In this document: piece after piece, positions 1-7,674 of the stretch | Numbering within the stretch: the stretch's first letter is position 1 | How the letters are laid out: each line of letters begins with the position of its first letter | DNA from: a bacterium | Lineage (GTDB): Bacteria > Vulcanimicrobiota > Xenobia > Xenobiales > JADMJV01 | NCBI GenBank assembly: GCA_018266105.1 | Contig: JAFEBA010000010.1 | Span: forward strand, 5,001-69,000 | Direction: 5' to 3' | Length of the DNA: 64,000 bases | Translations under genes and position numbers: made by a program | Notes under the pieces: generated by a model | The model's input: the letters and a program-made list of their open reading frames with translations, nothing else | What the model was told of the DNA's origin: nothing | The model's database searches: none

Positions 1-25
1 GCTTTTTTATTTGCTAATCTTGGCT

Positions 26-943
26 CTAGTTGGGCAAGAAGACGCGGTATGAACTGGGGTAGTTCGTAATTTGGTTGCGCATCACGTCGCTGGCTTCCCG
101 GCCGTTCCCCATAGCGATGGAGATATGTCCATGGGGATGCCCCTTGCCTTTGTTCCAGACGACCGTCGAGCCGGCAGGGAGTTCGCGTAGGTCTTCCCGC
201 GAGAGGCCCTTGGCTTCGTGGAAGTTCTTGTTCTTTGCCAGCTGGTCAGCAGCCATGTAGGCGGACACGCCGTTCAGCGTCATTCCATTTTTCTCAAAGG
301 CCATGCGGACGCCCCGTTTGCAGTTATGGCCACTGCCGGCTACACCACTTTCGGCGATGCGTCGAGCATCTTTGGCCAGTTTATCTCCGAATCCGGATCT
401 TGAAGGGCTTGTGTCCACTTTGGCCGGGCCGTCGACTTGGGCGGGGGCGTCAGCCTTCTTGGCCCCGGGCTGAGCCTGAGCCGGCTGCTTGGGAGCGCCA
501 GCTTCACCCATCAGTTTTTCTCGGGTCTTATCGCCGGCTTTGCCGTCGATCTCGAGTCCCTGGCTGCTCTGAAACTTTTCGAGGGCAGCCTGCGTCTCTT
601 TGCCGAACTTGCCGTCAACCGCGAGATTACCGCCGGTTTTTTCGTTGAGAGCCTTCTGCAGGGTGGCCACCTGGCCGCCCTGGGCGCCATTCTTCAGTAG
701 TCCCCCGCTCCATGACTCGAAGTTTACTGGGTTTTTGGGCTGGGGTGCCTTCGCGTCCTTGCTGACATTGCTTTTGTCGGCCCGAGCCGCTGGCTTTGAT
801 TGTTGGGTTTTGGTAGATTTGGTCGATTTGGCGGCGGGACGGCTGCCGGCCGCCCGCTTGGTGCTACTGGTATGACTTCCGCCTGAGGACTTGGTGCTGG
901 TTTTGATCGACATCGCGCCCATCCCTTGCTTGATTTTTCTCAT
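26..943 (-). CDS. Peptidoglycan-binding protein with CHAP-like C-terminal domain
   Basis: A 305-residue protein. The first ~75 residues are low-complexity and Ser/Thr/Lys/Ala-rich. Residues ~78-145 match a PG_binding_1 repeat (GQVATLQKALN, VDGKFGKETQAALEKFQ, IDGKAGDKT). After a Pro/Ala/Gln linker, residues ~190-305 look like a CHAP or NlpC/P60-type fold: a Cys in GHNCKRGV and a His in HGHISIAMGNGREASD are the expected catalytic pair. Similar architectures occur in myxobacterial-type hydrolases as I remember them. No clear signal peptide is seen; the basic N-terminus may be a linker or a targeting tail. It probably acts on cell wall, but activity is inferred. A further in-frame Met lies at residues 8 and 11, so the start is uncertain by a few codons. 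It is transcribed alone, away from the next gene. Confidence 0.8.
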   Translation of the reverse strand: MRKIKQGMGAMSIKTSTKSSGGSHTSSTKRAAGSRPAAKSTKSTKTQQSKPAARADKSNVSKDAKAPQPKNPVNFESWSGGLLKNGAQGGQVATLQKALNEKTGGNLAVDGKFGKETQAALEKFQSSQGLEIDGKAGDKTREKLMGEAGAPKQPAQAQPGAKKADAPAQVDGPAKVDTSPSRSGFGDKLAKDARRIAESGVAGSGHNCKRGVRMAFEKNGMTLNGVSAYMAADQLAKNKNFHEAKGLSREDLRELPAGSTVVWNKGKGHPHGHISIAMGNGREASDVMRNQITNYPSSYRVFLPN

Positions 944-1048
944 TGTGTCTCAAACGGGCTTAAGATTTTTAAAGCTCAGGTTACAAATGAGTAAACATTG
1001 TTAACGAGTCGCCTTTTGGTCGTGGTTTTTATTGCTTTTGTGTAAACG

Positions 1049-1407
1049 CATGGACATGCTGGAAGCCGAGACTGTGGCGCGGTATCTGCCCTTCCTCAGG
1101 GGCGAGCCTTGCTTGGATTGGTTGAACACGTTTCCATCGTTTTGGGCAAGCGCTGCTTGAGGTTTCCGCATCTGAGCAGACCGGCCAGAAGCTGGCCAGG
1201 GGCTTTGCGGTTCATTTCTATAACTCCGCGGACTGGACTGCACGCTCGGGGAGATACAATTTCGACCATGACCAGGCTCTCGGGGATTTGTCCAGTCGCA
1301 ATCTGGTGGACTCGTTGCTCTTTGGACCCAGGCCCCGAAAAGAAAAAAGCGCGCCCTTAGGGCGCGCTCTCTCGAACTTTGTTGGAAGTTCAGTCGCGCC
1401 AGCGTGA
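1049..1407 (+). pseudogene. Possible small gene broken by a frameshift
   Basis: From ATG 1049 a frame encodes 36 residues (starting MDMLEAETVARYLPFL and containing CLDWLNTFPSFW) and stops at about 1159. The next frame stays open from about 1132 to a TGA at 1405-1407 and reads like real protein (QKLARGFAVHFYNSADW, NFDHDQALGDLSSRNLVDSL) with GC-rich third positions. Dropping one T from the TTTTGGG run near 1140 joins the two into one protein of roughly 118 residues. I do not recognise the family. No good ribosome binding site precedes the ATG, and the far 3' end overlaps the terminator and end of the opposing gene, so this may be a decayed gene, a sequencing indel, or chance. Confidence 0.3.
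1341..1368 (-). terminator. Rho-independent terminator
   Basis: A perfect 9-bp stem (1348-1356 with 1360-1368, core GCGCGCCC/GGGCGCGC) with a 3-base loop is followed, on the minus strand, by a run of T (A-run at 1341-1348 on the plus strand). It sits about 20 bases past the stop of the small membrane protein gene at 1390. Confidence 0.85.
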
Positions 1408-1785
1408 ACTGGCCCAGGCGCCGGCGAGGGCTGCGGGAACAGTCAATGCCAGGCCAAGAATGTAGCTCCACTCGCTCGGTTCTCCGTTGATGCTGAGGCT
1501 GGTCAGCAAAGAAAGGCCTCCGGTCATAAAGGCGCTCGAGTAGCGGGAAGCTGGAGCCAGTCGGCCGGTGACAAAGCCACCCAGGCCGGTGAAGAGCAGT
1601 CCCCAGCTCAGTCCCAGGAGGTCCAGTAGGTGGAAGTCGATTCTTTGGGCCAGGCACTCTGAGCTGCTCCCCGGGTCGAAGAGCACAATCATCAATGCCA
1701 GCACAAAGAGCTGAGTCAGGAACATGTCGGTCGCGAAGCCAATGGCGATCGCGCGGATGCTTAAAGGGGTGGCTTTGTGCGTCAT
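1390..1785 (-). CDS. Small four-helix membrane protein of unknown function
   Basis: 131 residues starting at ATG 1785 (MTHKATPLSIRAI). Four hydrophobic segments are visible, about residues 8-32, 47-68, 78-95 and 103-124, with a Gly-rich GLGGFVTG turn; the pattern resembles small TIGR04086-like or DUF-type integral membrane proteins but I cannot name the family. It starts 26 bases after the end of the EEP-family gene and is followed by a strong terminator, so the two form a short operon. A longer reading starting at 1890 would overlap the upstream gene and is less likely. Confidence 0.65.
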   Translation of the reverse strand: MTHKATPLSIRAIAIGFATDMFLTQLFVLALMIVLFDPGSSSECLAQRIDFHLLDLLGLSWGLLFTGLGGFVTGRLAPASRYSSAFMTGGLSLLTSLSINGEPSEWSYILGLALTVPAALAGAWASSRWRD

Positions 1786-1811
1786 TCGCAGTGATTCCGC
1801 AAAGGCTGGCC

Positions 1812-2486
1812 CTAGCCCTGCCACTCCAGCCGCCCGACTAACCCGAAATGATCGGAGGCACCATTGCGAATCAAGTCGATCGATTGGCATCGCCAGTCAA
1901 GCGAACGCAGCAGCATCCTGTCGTAACGAGCCTGCTTTGGACCTCGGAGCAATTTGTTCTGTTGGGAATCCAGGCTCCATCCAGGCTGGCCAGGATGCAT
2001 CAGCGGCCAAAGATCCACCCAGTCAGCCGGCAGCCGAGCGTTCTCGTCCGAAGTCGAGCAGAAATTGAAGTCGCCGACCAGCAGGCTATTTCGTGCGGAC
2101 AAGTGTGCGAAGACGGTCTTAAGTTGTAGCTCCCGGGTCGGCGCGGCCGAGGCCGTGCTTTCCAGGTGCACTACTCCGATTTCCAGGTTGTTAAAGCGAA
2201 CCCGCAACAGGCGTCTGCCCATCTCTCCCGGTAGGGCCAGCATATCCACCTGCTGTGGCTCAGTCCGCGAAAACACGACTACCCCCTGCCATTGAGCCGA
2301 ACTCTCGATGGAAACGGTGGATTTAAAATTGCTAATCAGAGGCAGCAGGTGGCGCAGGCAGGCCAGGGTGGCTTCCTGAACACAGATGACGTCAGGCTGC
2401 AGCTCCTGCCAAAGTCTGGCCTGGGCTTGCATGCGGGCTTCCCGCTCATGGTTGTCGAACCATAGGTTTTGGGTGATGATCAGCAC
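1812..2486 (-). CDS. Endonuclease/exonuclease/phosphatase (EEP) family protein
   Basis: 224 residues, the usual size of a minimal EEP domain. Expected metal and catalytic residues are all present: Asn7 in TQNLWFDN, Glu38 in CVQEAT, His in VVHLEST, Asp/Asn in VGDFNF and the terminal SDHFGL Asp-His. The NLWFDN and SDHFGL signatures are closest to the TDP2-like/DNase I-like subset, so a phosphodiesterase acting on nucleic acid ends or phospho-lipids is likely; the substrate cannot be told from sequence. No signal peptide, so cytoplasmic. Divergent from the radical SAM operon with a 58-base spacer. One copy of the AAATTGCTAATC motif lies inside this gene. Confidence 0.85.
   Translation of the reverse strand: MLIITQNLWFDNHEREARMQAQARLWQELQPDVICVQEATLACLRHLLPLISNFKSTVSIESSAQWQGVVVFSRTEPQQVDMLALPGEMGRRLLRVRFNNLEIGVVHLESTASAAPTRELQLKTVFAHLSARNSLLVGDFNFCSTSDENARLPADWVDLWPLMHPGQPGWSLDSQQNKLLRGPKQARYDRMLLRSLDWRCQSIDLIRNGASDHFGLVGRLEWQG
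2326..2337 (+). repeat. AAATTGCTAATC motif copy (inside EEP gene)
   Basis: Exact 12-base copy of a motif seen six times between 2.3 and 12.8 kb. Here it is within coding sequence of the minus-strand EEP gene. Confidence 0.6.
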
Positions 2487-2503
2487 GCAGAAGCCTTCGC
2501 AAT

Positions 2504-2515
2504 AAATTGCTAATC
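2504..2515 (+). repeat. AAATTGCTAATC motif copy (divergent intergenic)
   Basis: Exact copy in the 58-base spacer between the divergent EEP and radical SAM genes, where it could also act as a regulatory site for either. Confidence 0.6.
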
Positions 2516-2544
2516 ATCTGCTACTGGGTGGGAGGAGGTTTGAT

Positions 2545-3558
2545 TTGAAAGTCTGTCTCGTACTGACCCATCAATGCAATCTTGGCTGTAGCTACTGTTA
2601 CGCGGGCGAGAAATTCAAAAGCAGCATGAGCTGGGAGATTGGCCTGCGGAGTCTGCGTCTGGCCTTTTCCCGGCCGGGCCCGGTGGAGGTCTCTTTCTTT
2701 GGCGGAGAGCCCATGATCGCTTTCGATTCTTTGGCTCGCCTGACGCGAGTGGCCTCAACCTGGGCCAGCCGGGCGGGCCGGGAAATTCGCTTTTCGATGA
2801 CCACCAATGCCACCATTCTCAAGGATAAGCACCTGAGGTTCCTGCGTCACTACAACTTCTTCGTGGGGGTTTCCGTGGATGGGGTCGAGGAGGTTCAGGA
2901 CACCCAGCGTCCCTTTCTGAGCGGAAGAGGTTCTGGCCAACTGGTTTGGCGCAACCTGGAGGCATTTTGCCATCAGCTCGAGGATTTTCGAGTGCTCATG
3001 GTGATCCGTCCGGGCACTTTGGAAAGCCTGCCTCAGGCGGTCGAGCGCATGTATCGAATGGGGGTCAGCAAAGTCTCCTTGTTGCCCGACACCGAAGCCG
3101 ATTGGTCGAACTCGAGAGCTTTGCTCACTCGGGTCTACCAGCAGCTGGCCAGGGTTTGCTTTCTTTCGATGTTGACCGACGAGCCCATGTGGATCAGTCC
3201 CTTTGTGGAGCAGCATCCAGCTCAATTGGCGGGCTCCGAGGGTTCCGGAGGCTGCGGCTTCGGTGCGGACGAACTGGCCGTCTCGCCGGCCGGCCATTTC
3301 TATCCCTGCGCTCGTCTGGTCGGGCCCGACCGGCGCACCGAGGTGCGCATCGGTAGCCTGGCTGATGGTCTGGATTGGGAGCGGATTGCGCAGCTGCAGC
3401 TTCAAGCGGATGAAAAGATGAATTCCTGTGGAACGGGAGGCTGTAAATGCCTGGCTCTGATGCCCGGCGATCAGCAGGCCCAACTGGCTAACGTGGCGAT
3501 GTTTACCGAGATCACTGGAGAAGCGTGTCAGAACGCGCTGGAAATGGTGGCAGCATGA
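2545..3558 (+). CDS. Radical SAM protein with SPASM-like C-terminus
   Basis: 337 residues. The 4Fe-4S/SAM motif CNLGCSYC (Cys11, Cys15, Cys18) is at the N-terminus, followed by the GGEP motif (FFGGEPM) and SVDG. The C-terminal quarter has a cysteine set (GCGFGADELAVSP, YPCARL, CGTGGCKCL, EACQ) typical of a SPASM/twitch auxiliary cluster, as found in peptide-modifying enzymes such as anaerobic sulfatase maturases and RiPP maturases. Start is TTG 2545, chosen because a strong GGAGGAGG ribosome binding site ends 5 bases before it. The stop overlaps the ATG of the next gene (ATGA). Likely role: modification of a peptide or protein; the adjacent TAT-signal protein is the obvious candidate substrate, but this is inference. 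Confidence 0.85.
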   Translation: MKVCLVLTHQCNLGCSYCYAGEKFKSSMSWEIGLRSLRLAFSRPGPVEVSFFGGEPMIAFDSLARLTRVASTWASRAGREIRFSMTTNATILKDKHLRFLRHYNFFVGVSVDGVEEVQDTQRPFLSGRGSGQLVWRNLEAFCHQLEDFRVLMVIRPGTLESLPQAVERMYRMGVSKVSLLPDTEADWSNSRALLTRVYQQLARVCFLSMLTDEPMWISPFVEQHPAQLAGSEGSGGCGFGADELAVSPAGHFYPCARLVGPDRRTEVRIGSLADGLDWERIAQLQLQADEKMNSCGTGGCKCLALMPGDQQAQLANVAMFTEITGEACQNALEMVAA

Positions 3559-3857
3559 GTGGCGACAAAATCAATCGACGTCGATTCCTGGCGGATTTGC
3601 TCTTCGCGGGTGGGGCGGTGACGGCAGCGGCTTTGCTGGCTCAGGCCGGTGAAGCCGAAAAGAAGCCCTCGCCTTCGGATACTCCCAAGGCGACTTGCAC
3701 TTCAGACCCAAATCGGAAGCTGGATGGAGACGTGGCCTTGCCCTCCAGTCCAACCCCGAGTCCGCCCGAGCCTCCGCTGGGCGGAAAGCCAATGGCTCCG
3801 TCTCCGATGGTCAAAGGCGAAGTGAAGTCCCCTCAGCGGCAGCCTAAAAAGCCTTGA
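3555..3857 (+). CDS. Small TAT-signal Pro/Ser-rich protein (candidate radical SAM substrate)
   Basis: 100 residues from ATG 3555. An N-terminal twin-arginine signal is clear: NRRRFLADLLFAGG followed by a hydrophobic stretch ending AQA-GEA. The mature part (~65 residues) is rich in Pro, Ser, Lys and Asp, contains a single Cys (KATCTSDPNRKLDGD), and looks unstructured. I recognise no domain. Start/stop overlaps couple it to both the radical SAM gene before it and the NADH dehydrogenase after it. TAT export suggests a folded or cofactor-modified product, or co-export with a partner. It could be a RiPP-like precursor, a cofactor carrier, or a short periplasmic accessory protein. Confidence 0.65.
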   Translation: MSGDKINRRRFLADLLFAGGAVTAAALLAQAGEAEKKPSPSDTPKATCTSDPNRKLDGDVALPSSPTPSPPEPPLGGKPMAPSPMVKGEVKSPQRQPKKP

Positions 3858-5125
3858 GAGTGTTGGTGGTCGGGGCCGGCTTTGGGGGCCTGGGCGCAGC
3901 CCGTTGGCTGGCCCAAAAACCCGGCATCGAAGTGACCCTGGTGGATAAACGGAACCACCACCTTTTTCAGGCTCTGCTCTATCAGGTCGCCTCGGCCGGC
4001 CTCAACCCCTCGGAAATTGCCAGTCCGGTGCGAGGCCTGTTTCGTAATTATCGAAATGTAAGGGTTATCATGGCCGAACTCACCGGCCTCGATGCGGTCC
4101 GAAAAATTGCTAATCTAGATGGGGAGGGGGGGCTGGAGGTTGCTTACGACGCCTTGATTCTCTCCTTGGGCGGAGAGACCAACTACTTCGGTCACCCCGA
4201 GTGGGCTCAGTTTGCGCCGGGGCTGAAGTCCATCGAGCAAGCGCTTTGGCTGCGAGGGCATGTGTTGGAGGCCTTTGAGAAGGCCGAGAAGTGTCGGGAC
4301 GAGCAAGAACGTCGGCGTCTGATGACCATCGCGGTGATTGGGGCGGGACCCACGGGGGTGGAGTTGTCAGGAGCCTTCGCTGAGTTGCGGCGTCACGTGT
4401 TGCGTTGGGATTTTCGCGACATCCATCCGGAGCTGGCTCGGGTGGTGCTGATCGAAGGTGGGCCTCGAGTGTTGGCGGCTTTTCCTCCCGACCTGAGCGA
4501 GGCCGCTCGGCGTGACCTGGAGGGGCTGGGAGTCGAGGTGCGCACGGGCGAGCGAGTTCAGGAGATCGGTCAAGGGTATGTGCTCACCGACAAAGGTCGT
4601 TTGGAGGCGCACACACTGGTATGGGCCGCTGGAGTGGGAGGCCACCCTCTAGCCGAGCGGTTGGGACTGCCAACCCTTGCCGGAGGCCGTGTCCCGGTTC
4701 AGCCAGATCTCAGTGTCGCCGGTCTGGATGGAGTCTTTTGCATCGGGGATATGTGCTTCTGCGCGGGAGCAGACGGCAAGCCTTTGCCCGGGATGGCCCC
4801 GGTGGCCATGCAGCAGGGGCCAGTGGCTGCAGCCAACGCACTGGCATTCCTGCAGGGCCGTCCGACTCAGCCTTTCCGCTATGAGGACCCGGGCATTATG
4901 GCCACGGTCGGGCGCACTAAGGGGGTGGCCGTGCTCGGCAAGCGTCATATTAGCGGCACGGCCGGTTGGTTTACCTGGCTGTGGCATCATCTCTTGCGCA
5001 TCGTGGACTTCCAGAATCGGGCCCTGGTTTCGCTGCGCTGGGGTTGGGCCTATATCTCCTGGAAATGGGGTGTGCGCCTGATCCATCGAGGGGCAGGGGA
5101 GACTCAAGAAATTAAGGAATCGTGA
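3854..5125 (+). CDS. ndh: Type II NADH:quinone oxidoreductase (NDH-2)
   Basis: 423 residues, the normal NDH-2 length. N-terminal FAD-binding GAGFGG, the second nucleotide-binding GAGPTGVELSG, the AWAAGV-type region (LVWAAGVGG) and the FAD-contacting GDMCF segment are present, plus the AMQQGP quinone-site motif. The C-terminus (WHHLLRIVDFQNR, RWGWAYISWKWG) has the amphipathic/hydrophobic membrane anchor usual for the family. It oxidises NADH and reduces quinone at the cytoplasmic face without pumping protons. It starts at TTG 3854, overlapping the previous stop (TTGA), and lacks its own clear ribosome site, so translation is probably coupled. The AAATTGCTAATC motif occurs at 4104 inside the gene. 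Confidence 0.9.
   Translation: MRVLVVGAGFGGLGAARWLAQKPGIEVTLVDKRNHHLFQALLYQVASAGLNPSEIASPVRGLFRNYRNVRVIMAELTGLDAVRKIANLDGEGGLEVAYDALILSLGGETNYFGHPEWAQFAPGLKSIEQALWLRGHVLEAFEKAEKCRDEQERRRLMTIAVIGAGPTGVELSGAFAELRRHVLRWDFRDIHPELARVVLIEGGPRVLAAFPPDLSEAARRDLEGLGVEVRTGERVQEIGQGYVLTDKGRLEAHTLVWAAGVGGHPLAERLGLPTLAGGRVPVQPDLSVAGLDGVFCIGDMCFCAGADGKPLPGMAPVAMQQGPVAAANALAFLQGRPTQPFRYEDPGIMATVGRTKGVAVLGKRHISGTAGWFTWLWHHLLRIVDFQNRALVSLRWGWAYISWKWGVRLIHRGAGETQEIKES
4104..4115 (+). repeat. AAATTGCTAATC motif copy (inside ndh)
   Basis: Exact copy within coding sequence, read as Lys-Ile-Ala-Asn-Leu codons in the ndh frame. Confidence 0.6.
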
Positions 5126-5150
5126 AGTCGGCGGCGAAGCGCCCGGACAG

Positions 5151-6839
5151 ATGATGGCTCTCCTCTTTTCCCCCGGCGGTCGCATCAACCGGCGCCGCTT
5201 TCTGCTCTGTCAGATTTTACTCTTTTCTGGTCTGCTTAATGGCTATTGGGTGATCGATCGGTTGGGGGCGGCTCGTGGGCTGCTATCGCTGCTCTGGGCG
5301 GTGAGCTGGTTGTATGTCTTCGGAGTGGTTTGCAGCAAGCGCATGCGCGACACGCGCAAGTCGCCCTGGTGGCTGCTGATGGTCTTGATACCGCTGGTGG
5401 GACCGGTGCTGCTGGCGCTCTGGCTCTTCTTTGGCTGGGGCGGACCCGAGGACTGCCCTCATGTCGAACTGGAGAGCTACCGCTCTGGCCAGGGCGAGAC
5501 CGTCATCAACGATGTGACCCAGCTCAATCCGGTCAAAGTGAAAGACGTCTTTGTGCCTCAGAGCGCTGCTGAATTGAGTGACTTCTTGCGACGTGACCAG
5601 GGGCCATGCTGTATTGGTGGAGGCCGCTTCAGTATGGGGGGCCAGACCTCCAGTCCAGACTGCACTTTGCTGGACATGCGCCGGATGAATCAGATTCTGG
5701 AAGTCAATGCCGAACAGAAGACGGCTCGGGTGCAGCCGGGGGTTCGCTGGTGCGATCTGCAACGAGCTCTGGACGAACACGATCTGGCTATTCAGGTGAT
5801 GCAGACCTACGCCAATTTCACCATCGGGGGTTCGCTGTCGGTCAATTGTCACGGTCGCTATATCGGCCTGGGTCCGCTGATTCTCTCGGTTGAGTCTCTC
5901 AGGTTTGTGACTGCGGACGGCAATGAGCATTTTGCCAGCCCGCAGGAAAACTCACAGCTCTTCTATGCGGTGGTGGGTTGCTACGGGGCTCTGGGTGTGG
6001 TGACCGAGGTCACCCTGAAGCTCACCGATAACCTGCCCATCGTGCGCACGGCCCAGAAGATGGACCGCGATCAATACCTGAAGTTTTTCAAAGAAAAGAT
6101 TCGCGGCGACCAGGCGGCCGTATTTCATAATGCCGACCTCTACCCACCCCACTACAAGAGGCTTCTGGCGGTGACCTGGAGTCGCACCGAGCAGCCTCAT
6201 CGGCGCAGCCAGCGGCTACAGAGCGGCAAGACCACCTACCCAATTCACCGCTACTTTTATTGGGCCGTGACCGAGACGCCGTTGGGCAAATGGCGCCGTG
6301 AGCACCTTTTCGATCCGGCCTTTTACCGCAAGGCTCTGATTTACTGGCGCAACTTTGAGGCTGGCTACTGCGTCGGCGAACTGGAGCCGAGCTCCCGCAA
6401 GCACAAGACCTATGTCTTGCAGGAATACTTCGTGCCCATCGATCGATTTGACGAGTTTACCGGGACAATGGCGGGTATTCTGCAGAAGCATCGGGCCAAT
6501 GTCGTAAACATTTCGGTGCGTCACGCATTTGCTGATTCCGGCAGTTTACTGGCCTGGGCACCCGAAGAGGTCTTTGCCTTCGTGCTCTACTATAAGCAAG
6601 GCACCGACCCCAAGTCGCGTGCCCATGTAGGGGTTTGGACTCGGGAACTGATCGATGCCTCTCTCCAGTGCGGCGGACGCTATTACCTGCCCTACCAGCC
6701 CTGGGCCAGTCACGAGCAGTTTCATCGTGCTTATCCCAGAGCGGAGGAACTCTTCGCTCTCAAGCACCAATATGACCCCAATTACCGATTCCGCAATTCC
6801 CTGTGGGACAAGTACTATCCAAGGAGCCAGGATGTCTGA
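5151..6839 (+). CDS. DUF805-FAD-linked oxidase fusion (PCMH/ALO type)
   Basis: 562 residues. Residues ~5-105 match DUF805: GRINRRRF, a hydrophobic pair, then KRMRDTRKSPWWLL and LIPLVGPVLLALW, giving two to four membrane helices. Residues ~125-300 are a FAD_binding_4 (PCMH) domain with FTIGGSLSVNCHGR and VVGCYGALGVVTEV. The C-terminal half resembles the aldono-lactone oxidase region, ending HQYDPNYRFRNSLW as in that family. Expected reaction is FAD-dependent oxidation of a sugar lactone or polyol with electrons passing to oxygen or quinone; the substrate is unknown. The DUF805 fusion would hold the enzyme in the inner membrane. The gene is 25 bases after ndh and overlaps the methyltransferase. 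Confidence 0.8.
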   Translation: MMALLFSPGGRINRRRFLLCQILLFSGLLNGYWVIDRLGAARGLLSLLWAVSWLYVFGVVCSKRMRDTRKSPWWLLMVLIPLVGPVLLALWLFFGWGGPEDCPHVELESYRSGQGETVINDVTQLNPVKVKDVFVPQSAAELSDFLRRDQGPCCIGGGRFSMGGQTSSPDCTLLDMRRMNQILEVNAEQKTARVQPGVRWCDLQRALDEHDLAIQVMQTYANFTIGGSLSVNCHGRYIGLGPLILSVESLRFVTADGNEHFASPQENSQLFYAVVGCYGALGVVTEVTLKLTDNLPIVRTAQKMDRDQYLKFFKEKIRGDQAAVFHNADLYPPHYKRLLAVTWSRTEQPHRRSQRLQSGKTTYPIHRYFYWAVTETPLGKWRREHLFDPAFYRKALIYWRNFEAGYCVGELEPSSRKHKTYVLQEYFVPIDRFDEFTGTMAGILQKHRANVVNISVRHAFADSGSLLAWAPEEVFAFVLYYKQGTDPKSRAHVGVWTRELIDASLQCGGRYYLPYQPWASHEQFHRAYPRAEELFALKHQYDPNYRFRNSLWDKYYPRSQDV

Positions 6840-7674
6840 ATTCAAAGCCGTTTTTGATCAACCCAAGAGCAATCAGGATTTCTATCTGTTTCTCAAGAAC
6901 ATTTTTCACCTCTACCCAGAAGACAAGTTTCACGCTTTGATTCAGGAAACCACCGGGCGGCTCAACACGGACGAAGCCATTTATAAGAGCGTGCTGGCTG
7001 ACCTGCCCGGTATCAAGCCCTTCCTCTCCGAACTCACCTACGCGCTGCCTTCCCTGAAAGAGCAGAAGGCTGAGATGTCCAGGGAGACAGTGGATTTACT
7101 GGGACTGGATCGACCCTTTCAGGGCTACGTTGAAATTGGTTCGACAGGGCGCTACATCAGTGACTTGCGCAAGCATCTGAAGATCAGTGAGCCCATTTAT
7201 CTCATCAATGATGTAGAGCCCAGTTACGCTCCACCCGACCTGGTCGAGCGCGGCCAGATCGCCAAAATTGGCCACTTCATCGATCTGAACAACTATGAAC
7301 CTATCAGCGGGATTGCCGAGTCCAGTGTCGACCTGGTTACCTGTTACATCGGATTGCACCACTGCCAAAGCCAGAAGCTGGACGGCTTTATGAGCTCGAT
7401 CGCTCGCATCCTGCGCTCGGGAGGGGTGTTCGTGATGCGCGACCACGATGTGCGCACTCCCGAGATGCATACCTTTGTTTCGTTGGTGCACACCGTGTTC
7501 AACCTGGGACTTAAAGTCGAGTGGGAAATTGAAGCCCAGGACACCAAGCTCTTCCGCTCCGCCGAAGACTGGGCCGCCTACATCTGTGGCCACGGTTTTA
7601 CTGACAGCGGCAAGCGCCTTTTGCAGGATGGTGACCCCTCTCTCAACACCCTGATGGCCTTCCGCAAGAATTGA
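6832..7674 (+). CDS. SAM-dependent methyltransferase (class I)
   Basis: 280 residues from ATG 6832, preceded by AAGGAG. The Rossmann core is seen as GYVEIGSTGRY (SAM-binding loop), INDVEPS, SSVDLVTCYIGLHH and RILRSGGVFVMRDHD, i.e. Methyltransf_11-type. The N-terminal ~90 residues are helical and not recognised. Sandwiched by 8- and 4-base overlaps between the FAD oxidase and the conserved membrane protein, so the three products probably act on the same molecule. Substrate unknown. Confidence 0.85.
   Translation: MSEFKAVFDQPKSNQDFYLFLKNIFHLYPEDKFHALIQETTGRLNTDEAIYKSVLADLPGIKPFLSELTYALPSLKEQKAEMSRETVDLLGLDRPFQGYVEIGSTGRYISDLRKHLKISEPIYLINDVEPSYAPPDLVERGQIAKIGHFIDLNNYEPISGIAESSVDLVTCYIGLHHCQSQKLDGFMSSIARILRSGGVFVMRDHDVRTPEMHTFVSLVHTVFNLGLKVEWEIEAQDTKLFRSAEDWAAYICGHGFTDSGKRLLQDGDPSLNTLMAFRKN

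Noticed and set aside
1001..1657. Long minus-strand open frame across the terminator and small membrane gene
   Set aside because: It overlaps a well-supported gene in another frame, crosses its terminator, and reads as Pro/Arg/Ser-rich noise.
2755..3483. 242-codon minus-strand frame inside the radical SAM gene
   Set aside because: Antisense shadow with no domain features.
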